From: Nocardia mikamii NBRC 108933
GTDB lineage: Bacteria; Actinomycetota; Actinomycetes; Mycobacteriales; Mycobacteriaceae
Direction of reading: 5' to 3'
Assembly (NCBI RefSeq): GCF_001613505.1
Contig: NZ_BDCM01000028.1
Location: forward strand, 1 to 64,000
DNA: 64,000 nucleotides
Positions 7,646 to 16,554 of this stretch are shown here, in pieces. Each line of letters opens with the position of its first letter. Position 1 is the stretch's first letter. The position numbers were made by a program, and so were the translations under genes. Under the pieces are notes generated by a model, which saw nothing but the letters and a program-made list of their open reading frames with translations, had not been told where the DNA came from and ran no database searches.

Positions 7646-9739
7646 CTACAGGCCGAGGTCGTAACCGGGGTCGGCGCCGGGGAATTCGGTGCCGGGCAGA
7701 TCGAGGTCGGCCGGATCCGGGGCGGCAGTGAGTTCGCCGGTCCAGTCGAGCAGGCCAGCGGCGGCGAGGAATTCGTCGGCGTCACTGCCGCTCGAATGCT
7801 CAGGTGCGGATTCGGGCTGATCAGCGATGCCGATGTCGTGGTGGGCGTCGAGTTGTTCGGTGAGCCGCCACCGCAGCGCGGCCGCGGGCTGCTCGTCCGG
7901 CAGCGGCCGGGCCATCGCGGTGTGTAGGGCCTGGTCGATGTCGAGGCCACCGCGGTGTGCGGTGTCGAGGCGTTCGGCGAGCACGGGCCAGTACGGGTCG
8001 CGGGGGAGGCGGTCGTCGAGTTCGCCGGCCAAGGCCGCCCAGCGGCGGGCGGGACCTTCGAGGTCACCGACAGCCGAGGCGACCGCGCGCGAAAGATGCT
8101 GCTGGGTGCGGTGTTCGGCGGCGGGGAAGCGGTCGGGGCCGGTAGGCCGGCGGTCGTGGTCGGGCACTTGCTGGGCGGCTCGCCACACCGCGAGGTCGGC
8201 GACCAGGTCGCGGTCGGCGGCCAGCAGCGGTTGCGCCCACTGCGGCGCCGAATCGGCATCCCATGCCGCGGCGGTGGCGCGGATGTCGGTGGCGGCCTGG
8301 TGGATCACGTCGTAGACCTCACACAGGTACGCGGCTTCCGGCGTATCGGTGAGGGCGTCGGGTACGGCGGGAACCCACGCGAGCGACCCGCCGGTGGGAT
8401 CGGGTCGGTGGCTGGTGGGATCGAGTCGCCAGTCCAGGACGGCGGCGATGTCGTCGGCGGTGCCGAGTTCGCGGGCGGCGGCTGCGGCGGCGAGTTCGTC
8501 GATGGGGTCGCGTCCGGCGACGGCGATGAGGGCCAGGTGCTGGCGCAGCACCGGCCACGCGTCGGCGTCGGTCACTCCGGGCGCGATTCGTTCGGCGGCG
8601 GCGGTGATTTCGGCGATCCGGTCGGGCCCGAGGTGGAATTCGGTGACGGCGCCGAGGGCGTCGAGGTAGGAATCGACCACACCGGCGAGCTGTCGGCGTG
8701 GATCGGCAGCTTCGCGGGCGGCGGTCGCCGCGCTGGTTCGGGTGCCGTCGCGGCCGAGGATGTCGGTCAGCAGATCCACCGCGGTCGGTGGGTGGATCGC
8801 GTTGTAGGTGTAGGCGGAGTGCTCGTCTCCGCCGCCGGCGGTGCCGAGGTAGGCGTAGGCGCCGGCGCGGGCGCGGGTCATCGCGACATACAGCTGGGCG
8901 CGGTGTTCGCGGCCGGTGAGCACGGTGTGGCTGGTGTCGACGGTGAGGCCTTGGCTGGAGTCGATGGTTCCCGCGTAGCCGAGGGTGGTGTGGGCGGTGA
9001 CGTAGTCGGCGGGCAGGGTGACCCGGCGTCCGGATCCGATGTGGGCGGCGGTGATCCGGCCATCCGGATGAACGGTCCGCACCTGCCACCGGTAGCCGTT
9101 GCGCACGTGATCGGTCGACGAGATCCGCAGCTTGTAGTGGTTGCGGCGGGTCGTGATGAGGTCCCCGGCCGATGCTGAGAGCCCGTCAGCGAGTTCGACT
9201 TCCGGGCCGTCGAGGCCTCCGGCGGCGGTAAGGCGGTCGGTGCGGGCGCGGGCGTTGAGGGCGCGGACCATGTCGCGGGTCGGGGCCAGCAGCACCGTAT
9301 CCAGACCGGCGGCGGTATCGGCGGCCCACGCCTGGTAGGCGCGTTCGGTGACGTCGCCGAGAACGCCGACCTGCACGCGGGAATGGTCGATGTAGTAGCC
9401 GATCGCAGCCGGGTCCCCTTCCCGAAGAGCCAGGGAGGCAGCGGATTCGGCGGGGTCGGCGAATCGCATCACCTGGGTGAGCTCGGTCGCGCCGGCGGTG
9501 TCGATGATGTCGCGGATGACTCCACCGGCGGCGACGGAGGACAGCTGGTGGTCGTCGCCGATGGCGCGGATCGTCGCACCGTGCTCGGCGAGCCAGACGA
9601 TGGCTTTGTCGAGGGTGAGGGTACCGGTTTTGGCGATCTCGTCGATCACGATCAGCGTGATCGGGCCGATCGCGGCGGCCCATCCTCGGCCTTCGCGTCC
9701 GTGCCAGCGGGCGCGAAGGTCAACCCTCGCTTCGGATTC
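7646..9739 (-). pseudogene. MobF relaxase, C-terminal helicase portion (5'-truncated)
   Basis: The frame is open from a TAA at 9740-9742 to 7646, nearly 700 codons. It starts inside the RecD/TraI-type helicase domain: ITLIVIDEIAKTGTLTLDKA is Walker B, followed by GDDHQLSSV, LAPTRDMVRALN, and the C-terminal motifs TIDSSQGLTVDTSH and LYVAMTRARAGAYAYLG. The N-terminal relaxase (catalytic Tyr, HUH) and Walker A regions that make up the first ~800 residues of actinomycete TraA/TrwC proteins are missing. DNA upstream of 9740 does not resemble them. The long Ala/Asp-rich tail is normal for the family. It marks a former conjugative plasmid or ICE. Confidence 0.85.
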
Positions 9740-9971
9740 TTACGTCTCGAATTATACGGCGGAACTACTGAGTTACTGAACTTCGGGAATACGCTGAATT
9801 GCACCAGCCGCGAATACAACAGGAATTTGCACGCCGAATTGGTACCAGGATTCGGCGCGCTACACCGCTCCTACCAGTCGCTCGGAGGAGCCCTCTCGTC
9901 TTGTCTGCCTGTGAGCAGGCCAGTTCGATGTGCCGGTGCCACCCGACCGATGCGATCGCGTCCGGACTCGG

Positions 9972-10205
9972 TCAGCCCTCGGCGCCGTAGATCGAGCGTT
10001 GATGGTCGCGGTGCTGCCGGTATGTGATGAGCTGCCAGAATCCTGGCGAGTAGACGCGCGTGCCGTAGGCCTTGCTCTGGACCTTCAAGACCCCGGAGTT
10101 GTAGATGGTGAAACTGTCGTCGTCGCCGATCTCGAGCCCTGCGGGACTCGCATCTTCGGCTGTGTGCACGATGAAGGCCATGCCGCCGATTATGAAGTCG
10201 CCCAC
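9972..10205 (-). CDS. small acidic protein, unknown function
   Basis: 77 codons if started at the GTG at 10205, which sits five bases after AAGGCGAG. The product begins VGDFIIGGMAFIVHTAED and contains SFTIYNSGVLKVQSKAYGTR, a composition that looks like a small beta-sheet protein rather than noise. The frame extends further upstream to 10472, but that part overlaps the divergent gene and looks non-coding. It diverges from the gene at 10239, with only about 30 bp between starts. No family was recognised. Confidence 0.5.
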   Translation of the reverse strand: MGDFIIGGMAFIVHTAEDASPAGLEIGDDDSFTIYNSGVLKVQSKAYGTRVYSPGFWQLITYRQHRDHQRSIYGAEG

Positions 10206-10238
10206 CGACACTCGCCTTAGTTGGCTGATACTGGCGCA

Positions 10239-10707
10239 GTGAACAGCACCGAACCTCACAGTCGGGATCACTCCCCGGCCGCGTGCCGGTACCGAGTCGT
10301 GGTGGAGGTGCCGACGCCGGACGACTACCTCTACGACGAGGCCACATCCCTGTTCGTGCTTCGAGTGACCAGCCCGTACCTGCCGCGCGTGGGTGAGGAG
10401 CTCCACTTCGACGTTCTCGACGGACTGGACCTGGCTCTCACCGTCACCGGTGTGACCCACAATTTCCGCCACGAGCGCGATTCACCGCCCGGGAGGGGAA
10501 CCGACGTCGTCACCGAACCCCAGCAACACGACGTCTCTGTGGCTCAACGGCTTCTGGTCGATCCCGAGCTGCTCCTCCGATGGGCTGACCAACTGCCGGA
10601 TGTAGAGGTCGAGCCCATCCCCCTCCTCGTCAAGGTCGCCACCATGTACCGGGAGCGCCCCCGAGGTAGGGCTCACAGCCGCCCCGGACCAGAAACCTGC
10701 CGATTAA
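10239..10707 (+). CDS. hypothetical protein of mobile-element type, possible 3' frameshift
   Basis: Starts at GTG 10239 (TTG 10221 is an alternative). The first ~145 codons look coding (YRVVVEVPTPDDYLYDEATS, then TVTGVTHNFRHERDSPPGR, VDPELLLRWADQLPDVEVEP). After about 10665 the same frame stays open to 11195 but turns into Arg/Ser-rich nonsense, and it runs through a terminator and a small gene on the other strand. A neighbouring frame gives a natural ending (PEVGLTAAPDQKPAD, TAA at 10705-10707). I therefore place the true end at 10707 with a frameshift near 10660; without one the protein would end at 11195. The function is unknown. Confidence 0.5.
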
Positions 10708-10893
10708 CAGTCGGTGTGGCTCTCCGGATTCGTGACCGCCAGCACCGAGGCTGCCGCGCGAGGAAACTGCAGCTAGCGGCTGAGCAGTGCCGTCAAACAT
10801 GTTCCACGGACAGCCGTGAACTATACTTCGAGCAGTGTTTCATTTTTTTGGGTGACACATCTGGTGTGGCTCTCAGACAGACAGAAACACGAA

Positions 10894-10926
10894 GAGCCAC
10901 CGCCCTCCTGACAAGGGCGATGGCTC
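10894..10926 (-). terminator. hairpin terminator of the 46-codon gene
   Basis: GAGCCA...TGGCTC and CGCCCT...AGGGCG form two stacked stems around a six-base loop (CCTGAC), with one C/A mismatch. It lies 15 bp beyond the stop codon of the small gene at 10941-11081 and has the strong GC stem expected of actinobacterial terminators, which often lack a U tract. Confidence 0.6.
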
Positions 10927-10940
10927 CGGCTCGGTGGTGG

Positions 10941-11081
10941 TTACCGCCATCCGTGCATGACGATTACGAATCTGATCACAGCGGTCGCAAGCTTGATCAT
11001 CGAGGCCGCCGCGGACATTGCGTCCGTGGCGGCTTTCGTAGTTTCGTCGTAGCGACGAAACCGCTTTCGCCTCTTACCCAT
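10941..11081 (-). CDS. 46-residue basic, membrane-associated small protein
   Basis: The ATG at 11081 is preceded by GGAGGAGGTGAGT, the strongest ribosome site seen in this region. The product starts MGKRRKRFRRYDE, so it is strongly basic, and continues with a small-residue helix (TKAATDAMSAAASMIK). It ends in a hydrophobic segment (LATAVIRFVIVMHGWR). A structured leader (11101-11146) precedes it and a hairpin terminator follows, so it forms a compact self-contained transcription unit. The pattern suits a small membrane-active or nucleic-acid-binding peptide. The function is unknown and no family was recognised. Confidence 0.65.
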   Translation of the reverse strand: MGKRRKRFRRYDETTKAATDAMSAAASMIKLATAVIRFVIVMHGWR

Positions 11082-11100
11082 ACTCACCTCCTCCTGCTCG

Positions 11101-11146
11101 GAAGCCGGGGGAGGTCCGGCCGCTCTGACGGGCCGGTCCCGGCTTC
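11101..11146 (-). promoter_or_regulatory. two-tier hairpin in leader of the 46-codon gene
   Basis: An outer stem GAAGCCGGG/CCCGGCTTC encloses an inner stem CCGGCC/GGCCGG. It sits 20-65 bp upstream of the start codon on the minus strand, so it would be in the 5' leader if transcription starts further right. It could act as an attenuator or RNA-binding site, or could terminate transcription arriving from upstream. Confidence 0.45.
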
Positions 11147-11396
11147 TCGGTTCCGGACCCCCACGTTCAGGAGAGGTGGTACTCGGTGTAGCTGAGGCGG
11201 TTTCTCCGCTGCGGCAATCTTAGCGTCAGATTCTGAAACCCTGTGTCAGAGAACCCCGTCCACGAGATTTCGAGAGTGCTTCTCAGTGATCGTGAAGGTA
11301 TCTCCGGTTCCTCCCGGGCGCCTCTCGTGACCTTTCAGAACTTCCATGTGATACGTGCCACACTGCACTGGATGGGGGAAATGATCGCTGCCGATC

Positions 11397-11531
11397 TGTT
11401 CGGAAAACGGCCGTTTAACGAACACCTGCCGATTCGACGGCCGTGCGAACGGACCCGCAGGCGCGGGTGTTCGGAAACTCGTTCGTATTCCGGTAGTCTC
11501 GCACCAGATTGTCGAACACGTTTCCCGAACG
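11397..11531 (+). promoter_or_regulatory. res-like recombination region upstream of the resolvase gene
   Basis: Three related motifs lie just before the resolvase start. A 28-bp near-perfect palindrome occupies 11397-11424 (arms TGTTCGG.AAACGG / CCGTTT..CGAACA). A direct half-site TGTTCGGAAACTCG lies at about 11468-11481. An inverted version occupies 11509-11531 (TCGAACACGTTTCCCGAACG). Three subsites over about 135 bp, the first with a symmetric crossover core, is the layout of Tn3-type res sites, which also serve as operators for the resolvase gene. Confidence 0.7.
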
Positions 11532-11546
11532 GGTGGAGGGGTTTTC

Positions 11547-12125
11547 ATGGCGTTGGTCGGTCTGGTCCGGGTCAGCACGAGCCGACAGGAGACCGCGCGC
11601 CAGCACGACGATCTCGATCCGATCTGCGTGAAAGTCTTCGAAGAGAAGGTCAGCGGCAAACTCAAAGTCGCCGACCGGCCCGGCCTGCAGGCCGCGCTCG
11701 ACTACCTTCGCCCCGGAGATCTGCTCACCGTGCAGGAAGCCGACCGGCTCGGCCGCAACCTGCTCGAAGGCCTGATCGTGCTCAACGACCTCTTCCAGCA
11801 AGGGATCTCGGTCAAAGTGTTGCACGGGATCGCCTCCGGCGAGCACACCGAACGCAGCCTCATCCTGGACCTGGCGCTCGCGCTGGCCGAGGACCGGCGC
11901 CGCGACATCGCCCGCACGACCCGCGACGGCCTCGACGCCGCGGCCCGGCGTGGACGCAAGGGCGGCCGGCCGCGGGTCGTCGACGCCGACAAGCGCCGCG
12001 CGATCCTCGCCCGTCACGCCGAGGGGCAGTCACTACGCGAGATCTCCCGTGGGGTCGGGGTGAGCCTGGCGGTCGTGCACGGCGAAGTGAAAGCCGCTCT
12101 CGACGCGGCGGCCACGACTGCCTGA
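11547..12125 (+). CDS. serine recombinase (resolvase/invertase)
   Basis: 192 residues, the normal size. The catalytic serine is S10 in LVRVSTSRQETARQ. Further family motifs are DLLTVQEADRLGRNLLEGL and the helix region ALAEDRRRDIARTTRDGLDAA, with a C-terminal helix-turn-helix (SLREISRGVGVSLAVVHGEV). It starts at ATG 11547 after GTGGAGGGG. The res-like subsites directly upstream suggest it acts on and represses from that region. No transposase belonging to the same Tn3-type unit is visible, so it is either a stand-alone resolvase or the remnant of a larger transposon. Confidence 0.9.
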   Translation: MALVGLVRVSTSRQETARQHDDLDPICVKVFEEKVSGKLKVADRPGLQAALDYLRPGDLLTVQEADRLGRNLLEGLIVLNDLFQQGISVKVLHGIASGEHTERSLILDLALALAEDRRRDIARTTRDGLDAAARRGRKGGRPRVVDADKRRAILARHAEGQSLREISRGVGVSLAVVHGEVKAALDAAATTA

Positions 12126-12174
12126 GCGGCAATGCCCCCGCATCAGAATTCGAGCGGCAGCGAGGACGGAGCAC

Positions 12175-12945
12175 ATGGACCTGAACACCATCGACTGGTC
12201 GATGTTCACAGTCGACGTCGATCTGAGTGCCTCGATCGTCGGCAATGCCGATACGGATCCAGGGATCCACACCTGGTGGGGCTCAGCGCGCTATCTCGTC
12301 GGCGCCGAGGCCTACGACGACGAGGACCGCTCCGACACCGACAGTTCGCCCCGATGGAACGCCGCGATCGACAAGGGATTCGCCCTGTCCATCGACGGAG
12401 ACCACGACGAGGACTACGCCCAGTGGACCGTTCTGAGCATGAACGGCGTCATCGTCGACAAGTACCTCATGACGCACTCGATCCCGAACGAGCTGGACGG
12501 GATGTCGGCCGACTACGGCTCGATGGCGACCATATTCCGCGGCAACGACTTTCACCCTGACCTGCTCGAAATGATTGAGGGCTTCGGCGGCCGCACCATT
12601 CTGATCGACCGCGCGGCAATCGCGCCCGCATGGCGCGGTCAGGGCGGTATCGGCCGTCTGCTGATCAGCAGGATCCTGCGACTGATCACCGCGGATGTTG
12701 CGGTCGTCGCCACGATCCCCTTCCCCATCAATCTGTACCGGGAGTGTCCCGAACCAACCCGACATCCACGCTTCGACGAGGAACGCCGCCGCGTGCGCCG
12801 AACCTGGGAATCACTCGGCTTCAGCCAGTACCAGGACGGCGAGGTCTGGGTGATGGATGCCGTAACCCTCGACCACGACGAGGCTGTCCGCGAGATCGAA
12901 GCCAACTTGCCCGGACTGCAGCAGAGCGTCTCCAACGACCAGTAG
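12175..12945 (+). CDS. GNAT-like acetyltransferase
   Basis: 256 residues with a large acidic N-terminal region and a C-terminal half carrying an acetyl-CoA-binding motif (LIDRAAIAPAWRGQGGIGRLL). This is the conserved loop-helix of GNAT enzymes in the form R/Q-G-x-G-x-G/A. It starts 50 bp after the resolvase gene, on the same strand, with a weak ribosome site. The substrate is unknown. The strongly acidic first 130 residues match nothing I recognise. Confidence 0.6.
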   Translation: MDLNTIDWSMFTVDVDLSASIVGNADTDPGIHTWWGSARYLVGAEAYDDEDRSDTDSSPRWNAAIDKGFALSIDGDHDEDYAQWTVLSMNGVIVDKYLMTHSIPNELDGMSADYGSMATIFRGNDFHPDLLEMIEGFGGRTILIDRAAIAPAWRGQGGIGRLLISRILRLITADVAVVATIPFPINLYRECPEPTRHPRFDEERRRVRRTWESLGFSQYQDGEVWVMDAVTLDHDEAVREIEANLPGLQQSVSNDQ

Positions 12946-13170
12946 GTTCCGACCCCGCGTCCGCCGGCTGGCTGATCATGTGCCCGTGACGGCTGTTCTC
13001 GGACTCTGGACACCGTCGTTTCACAGGACCGTACGAGAAAGGGCTGACAGAACTTCGCGGACACCAACACTTTTCGACACAATCTTCCGACACTTGCCCG
13101 CGGGACCCAACCTCGGCGATTCGATCCCCGAGCTGCGGTGACGGAAATCGATCGATTTACGACACCCGCT

Positions 13171-14670
13171 TCACCGCGAATTGGCCTCCGGCGTCCCACG
13201 ACCGGCGGCCAATCCTGAGGTTCGACATTGGCGGGTTTCAGAGTGATGTCCGCAGACCAGTCGAAGACCGGTTCCGGTGGTCCCCATCGTTTGGGGTCGG
13301 CGAACGAGATGCGCTGTACGCCAAAGTCCGCATTTCCAAACGTGCAGGTATCGGAGACGGCGGCACCGTCGAACGAGGTGTCGCCGGAGAAGGTGGCGCC
13401 GACGAATCGGGTGGTGCCGGAGAGGGTGGCGGCGTCGAACCGTGTAGTGCTGGAGAAGGTCGTACGGACGAACGAGGTGGTGCCGGAGAGGGTGGCGCCC
13501 TCGAACGAGGTGGTGCCGGAGAAGGTGGCATGGTCGAACGAGGTGTCGCCGGAGAGGGTCGCGCCTATGAAGTAGGTGTCGGAGAAGGTGGCGCCGTCGA
13601 ACTGGGTGGTGCCGGTGAGGGTGGCGCGGAAGAACTCGGCGCCGGAGAGGGTGGCTGTCGAATCGAGTGGTGCCGGAGAAGGTGACGTCGTAGAACCGGG
13701 TGGTGCCGGAGAGGGTGGCGTCGTAGAACCGGGTGGTGCCGGAGAAGGTCGCGCCGTCGAACGAGGTGTCGCCGGAGAAGGTGGCGCCGACGAATCGGGT
13801 GTCGCCGGAGAAGGTGGCGCCGCCGAATCGGGTGGTGTCGGAGAGGGTGGCGCGATCGAACGAGGTCGTGCCGGAGAGGGTGGCGCCGGTGAACGAGGTG
13901 TCGCCGGAGAGGGTGGCGCTGTCGAATCGGGTGTCGCCGGAGAAGGTGGCGCCGTCGAAGTTGGCGTCTTCGAGGTAGGCAGTGCGGAAGTCGAAATCGT
14001 ATGCCGACCAGCTGTATTCGGCTTCCGAGCATAAATGGGCGGCGATGACACGAACGATAGTGGCGCGTACTTCGCGGTCGTAGTTGCGGTACTCGTGATG
14101 TTCCTCTGTCTTTCCTGGGTCGTCGAGGTCCTCGACCTGGGGATTAGGCACGGTGACTACACGTTTGGTCCGGCCACTACCGCCGTGCGCAGCGTCGTAG
14201 GGCAAGCGGAGATACCCGCACAGCACGTCGATGCACTGCTGGCGGCGCAGACCGTCGGATTCGTCGGCGACGCCGGCCATCGCGTACACCCCGGCGATCC
14301 GCACCGCGACATCGGTCGCGCCGAGCTGCGCGGCCGCGGCGCCGAACCGTTCCACGAACCGGCCCTGCTCGACATCCCGCTGACGGCGGTAGGCGATCAC
14401 CAGCGCCACCACCCCACCGACGCCGCCGACCACAGTCAACGCCAGCTTCGTGACATCCACCGAGGTACCGCCGCGCTGGGGATGGAACGCGGCGAACAGG
14501 ATCCACTCTGCAACCGCAGCGATTACCACTCCGGTGAGCACCGCTAGAGAGACCGCGGTCGACAACCGCATCCGACCCGACCACCGCGCCGCCGTCCTCG
14601 ACATCCTGCTGATCTGTGCGCCCGTCCGGCGCATCCTCCCCATCACTGCTCGATTCTCACCGAAAGACAT
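13171..14670 (-). pseudogene. pentapeptide-repeat membrane protein, frameshifted
   Basis: Likely starts at ATG 14670 (MSFGENRAV); the frame reaches 14742 only through repeat A. It has two hydrophobic segments (AVLTGVVIAAVAEWILFAAF and LALTVVGGVGGVVALVIAY), then a helical domain (FGAAAAQLGATDVAVRIAGVYAM) matching the one in the gene at 1531. About 25 pentapeptides of the form (A/T)(T/L)(F/L)SG-(D/T)T(S/R)F follow. The frame breaks near 13663, inside FDS-ATLSG: the repeats continue perfectly in the next frame to about 13330 (DTCTFGNADF), followed by a Trp/Pro-rich tail. The indel is either decay in a highly repetitive gene or a sequencing error. Confidence 0.75.
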
Positions 14671-14699
14671 CCCGCGCACCGAAATTCGGCTGTCAGCCG

Positions 14700-14725
14700 C
14701 CGATTTCGCCCACTTATCGGAGGCC
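14700..14725 (-). repeat. dispersed repeat A, copy 2
   Basis: Reverse-complement copy of the 26-bp repeat at 321-346, with a single change (GGCGA for GGCGG). It lies 30-55 bp upstream of the pentapeptide gene start, between that gene and palindrome B copy 2. Confidence 0.7.
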
Positions 14726-14826
14726 AGCAGTGCGCCGGGCATGCCGTTCGACCGGGCGCGATATCGAGATCAGAATCCGAGATTCCGGGACCTGCTAGTT
14801 CAGCGACCCTCGACCGCTGGCCGCGT

Positions 14827-14854
14827 CTGTCTCGAATCCGAGGTTTCAAGACAG
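14827..14854 (-). repeat. 28-bp lox-like palindrome B, copy 2
   Basis: Read on the minus strand the arms are CTGTCTTGAA and TTCGAGACAG around the spacer ACCTCGGA. That is one arm change and one spacer change from copy 1 at 1311-1338. The spacer gives it a direction, and the two copies point towards each other. It lies 156 bp upstream of the second pentapeptide gene. Confidence 0.75.
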
Positions 14855-14873
14855 ACACCTTCGAACACAGTCG

Positions 14874-15345
14874 TCAGTCGGGTGCGAAGCCTGCTACTTC
14901 GAAGTTGATGACGGCGGGTGCGAGCAGGCCTCCGGTGATGGTGGCGGTGATGAGGTATCCGACGGTGATGCGGCGGGTTCGGGAGATCACGGCAGGGACG
15001 GCGGCGGGTGACAGCAGTACGGCCAGTGCGATGGCCCAGCTGATCCAGTACGAGGATGCGATCTGTTTCGGGGTGGCGCGCAGGTGGCTGGGTGTCGGGT
15101 CGATCGCGGGAACATGTAACGCGTCCTGGAGTTTCCAGGTGGCGGGGATGAACACGATCAGCGCGGTCAGCAGGGCGGCGGCGACACCCCAGCCCGCGCT
15201 CCAGCGCGCTGGAACGTGGGCTGGGGGTGTGCTCGTGGTGGTTACCTGCCTGCTGTTCGGCGTGGGTCAGCGGGGACCGGACCAGGATTTCACGGTGGCG
15301 CAACAAGTCCCAACCTGCGTCGATCCAGGTAGGCGTGCCGGAACC
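14874..15345 (-). pseudogene. small membrane protein, frameshifted
   Basis: The C-terminal frame (to a stop at 14874) encodes three hydrophobic segments: WGVAAALLTALIVFIPATWK, YWISWAIALAVLLSPAAVPAV and VGYLITATITGGLLAPAVI. Upstream, a different frame holds a plausible N-terminus (TWIDAGWDLLRHREILVRSP). The two parts join only with a frame change around 15230. The original protein was probably about 155 residues with three spans. No good start codon is visible at the far end. The family is unknown. Confidence 0.5.
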
Positions 15346-15390
15346 GACGTTCGATCGACGTCGACGCAGCGTGGGTGATCTACTCGATTC

Positions 15391-16536
15391 ATGATGGCAC
15401 GGGACACTCCGGTGACGCTGACCGAGGCATTGTTGGCGGGCCCACGCGGTCGTCGTCTGCTCCTCGAGTACGCGCGCGTCGCCGACGAGCGTGCGCGCGT
15501 GGAACACACGCAGGACTGCTTCTGCTCCGGAGTGTTCTACGCCGCCCATCAAGTCGATGCTGGAAGCGGGACCGCGCGCGTCATCTACGGATTCGGCGCC
15601 GACCAGCCCCTCCCGAGCGTCTCGCCCGAACAAGTCGCGCGACGGCTGGCGGACGTGCCGCTGCCTGATGTGACACAAAAGGACCTGCATACCGTCCTCG
15701 CGGCGACCACTGATGCCGCCCGGTACTGGCAGGAGCCCGAAGGCGAAGATGTTCTCGCCATGACGGACCCGATGCTTCGAGAACTGCGACGCGTCGCCGA
15801 ACACATCAGTGCGTCGGAGCACGCTCGGTGGTGGACCACCGGCGTTGTTCGCGACGAGCAGTGGTCACTGCGATGGAGCAACCGACACGACAGCGTTGCT
15901 CCGGTGGGGAAAGTGCTCACCACATGGCTACGCCGGGTTGTCGCGGAGGAGAAACGCGCGGCGCGGGAAAGCCCCACCGATCCGACTGCCGCCTACTCCG
16001 GCGTGTGGTGGTCGGCGCCGCTCGGCGTTGCGTTCTCCACGCGGGCACTCGATGACGGTTCGCCGGCGTCCCTGTGGTTCGTCGAAGACTCCGCGGGTGA
16101 GGATCGGGCCTGGGCTCGGCGACAGATCGTCCCGGAAGACATCGATACGTTCGAAATCGACGGCGCCGCCGCCTGGGCGGATCTGTGTCGGCGGTTCCCG
16201 CTCGAGGTCACGGCGCAGAAACGCCACGACTGGTACCGCACCACGGGCCGCGACGGACGGTGGGTTCTGCCCGACTGGCATGCCGTGGCCGGGGAGTACG
16301 GGGGAGTGCACCTCACCGTCGCCGGCTATCTCGCGGTTGCGGGCATCGCTATCGAGGTCGACGGTGACACGGCGTCGGTGATCGCGGGATGGGCACCCGA
16401 CGAAGCGTTCTGGCTCACCGGTGACGTCCGCGCCGACGGTGACATCGTCGAATGGGCGCGCGACGACATCGACGAGACGTGGTCCAGCATCCGAAGCGGG
16501 GATGAGGGCCGCAGGGCGAATTCCGGCCACAGCTGA
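15391..16536 (+). CDS. 381-residue protein of unknown function
   Basis: A long frame with coding-like composition and starts at ATG 15391 or 15394. It is soluble, Trp-rich and acidic (HARWWTTGVVRDEQWSLRWS, DWYRTTGRDGRWVLPDWHAV). The last 120 residues contain a beta-rich stretch (GVHLTVAGYLAVAGIAIEVD, then SVIAGWAPDEAFWLTG), the kind of module seen in actinobacterial hypothetical proteins. No catalytic motif was recognised. An IS3 fragment follows directly downstream. Confidence 0.65.
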   Translation: MMARDTPVTLTEALLAGPRGRRLLLEYARVADERARVEHTQDCFCSGVFYAAHQVDAGSGTARVIYGFGADQPLPSVSPEQVARRLADVPLPDVTQKDLHTVLAATTDAARYWQEPEGEDVLAMTDPMLRELRRVAEHISASEHARWWTTGVVRDEQWSLRWSNRHDSVAPVGKVLTTWLRRVVAEEKRAARESPTDPTAAYSGVWWSAPLGVAFSTRALDDGSPASLWFVEDSAGEDRAWARRQIVPEDIDTFEIDGAAAWADLCRRFPLEVTAQKRHDWYRTTGRDGRWVLPDWHAVAGEYGGVHLTVAGYLAVAGIAIEVDGDTASVIAGWAPDEAFWLTGDVRADGDIVEWARDDIDETWSSIRSGDEGRRANSGHS

Positions 16537-16554
16537 TGTGCTGCAAGGTATTCG

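Noticed and set aside
9650..9971. A gene in the A/T-richer stretch 9740-9870
   Set aside because: A minus-strand frame is open but has no start, no ribosome site and no recognisable protein.
10957..11052. 31-codon hydrophobic frame on the plus strand (MTITNLITAVASL...)
   Set aside because: No ribosome site, and it lies opposite the 46-codon gene that has a near-perfect one. Its hydrophobicity mirrors the other strand's codons.
10708..11195. Extension of the gene at 10239 to 11195
   Set aside because: Composition turns random after about 10665 and the frame would run through a terminator and a better-supported small gene on the other strand.
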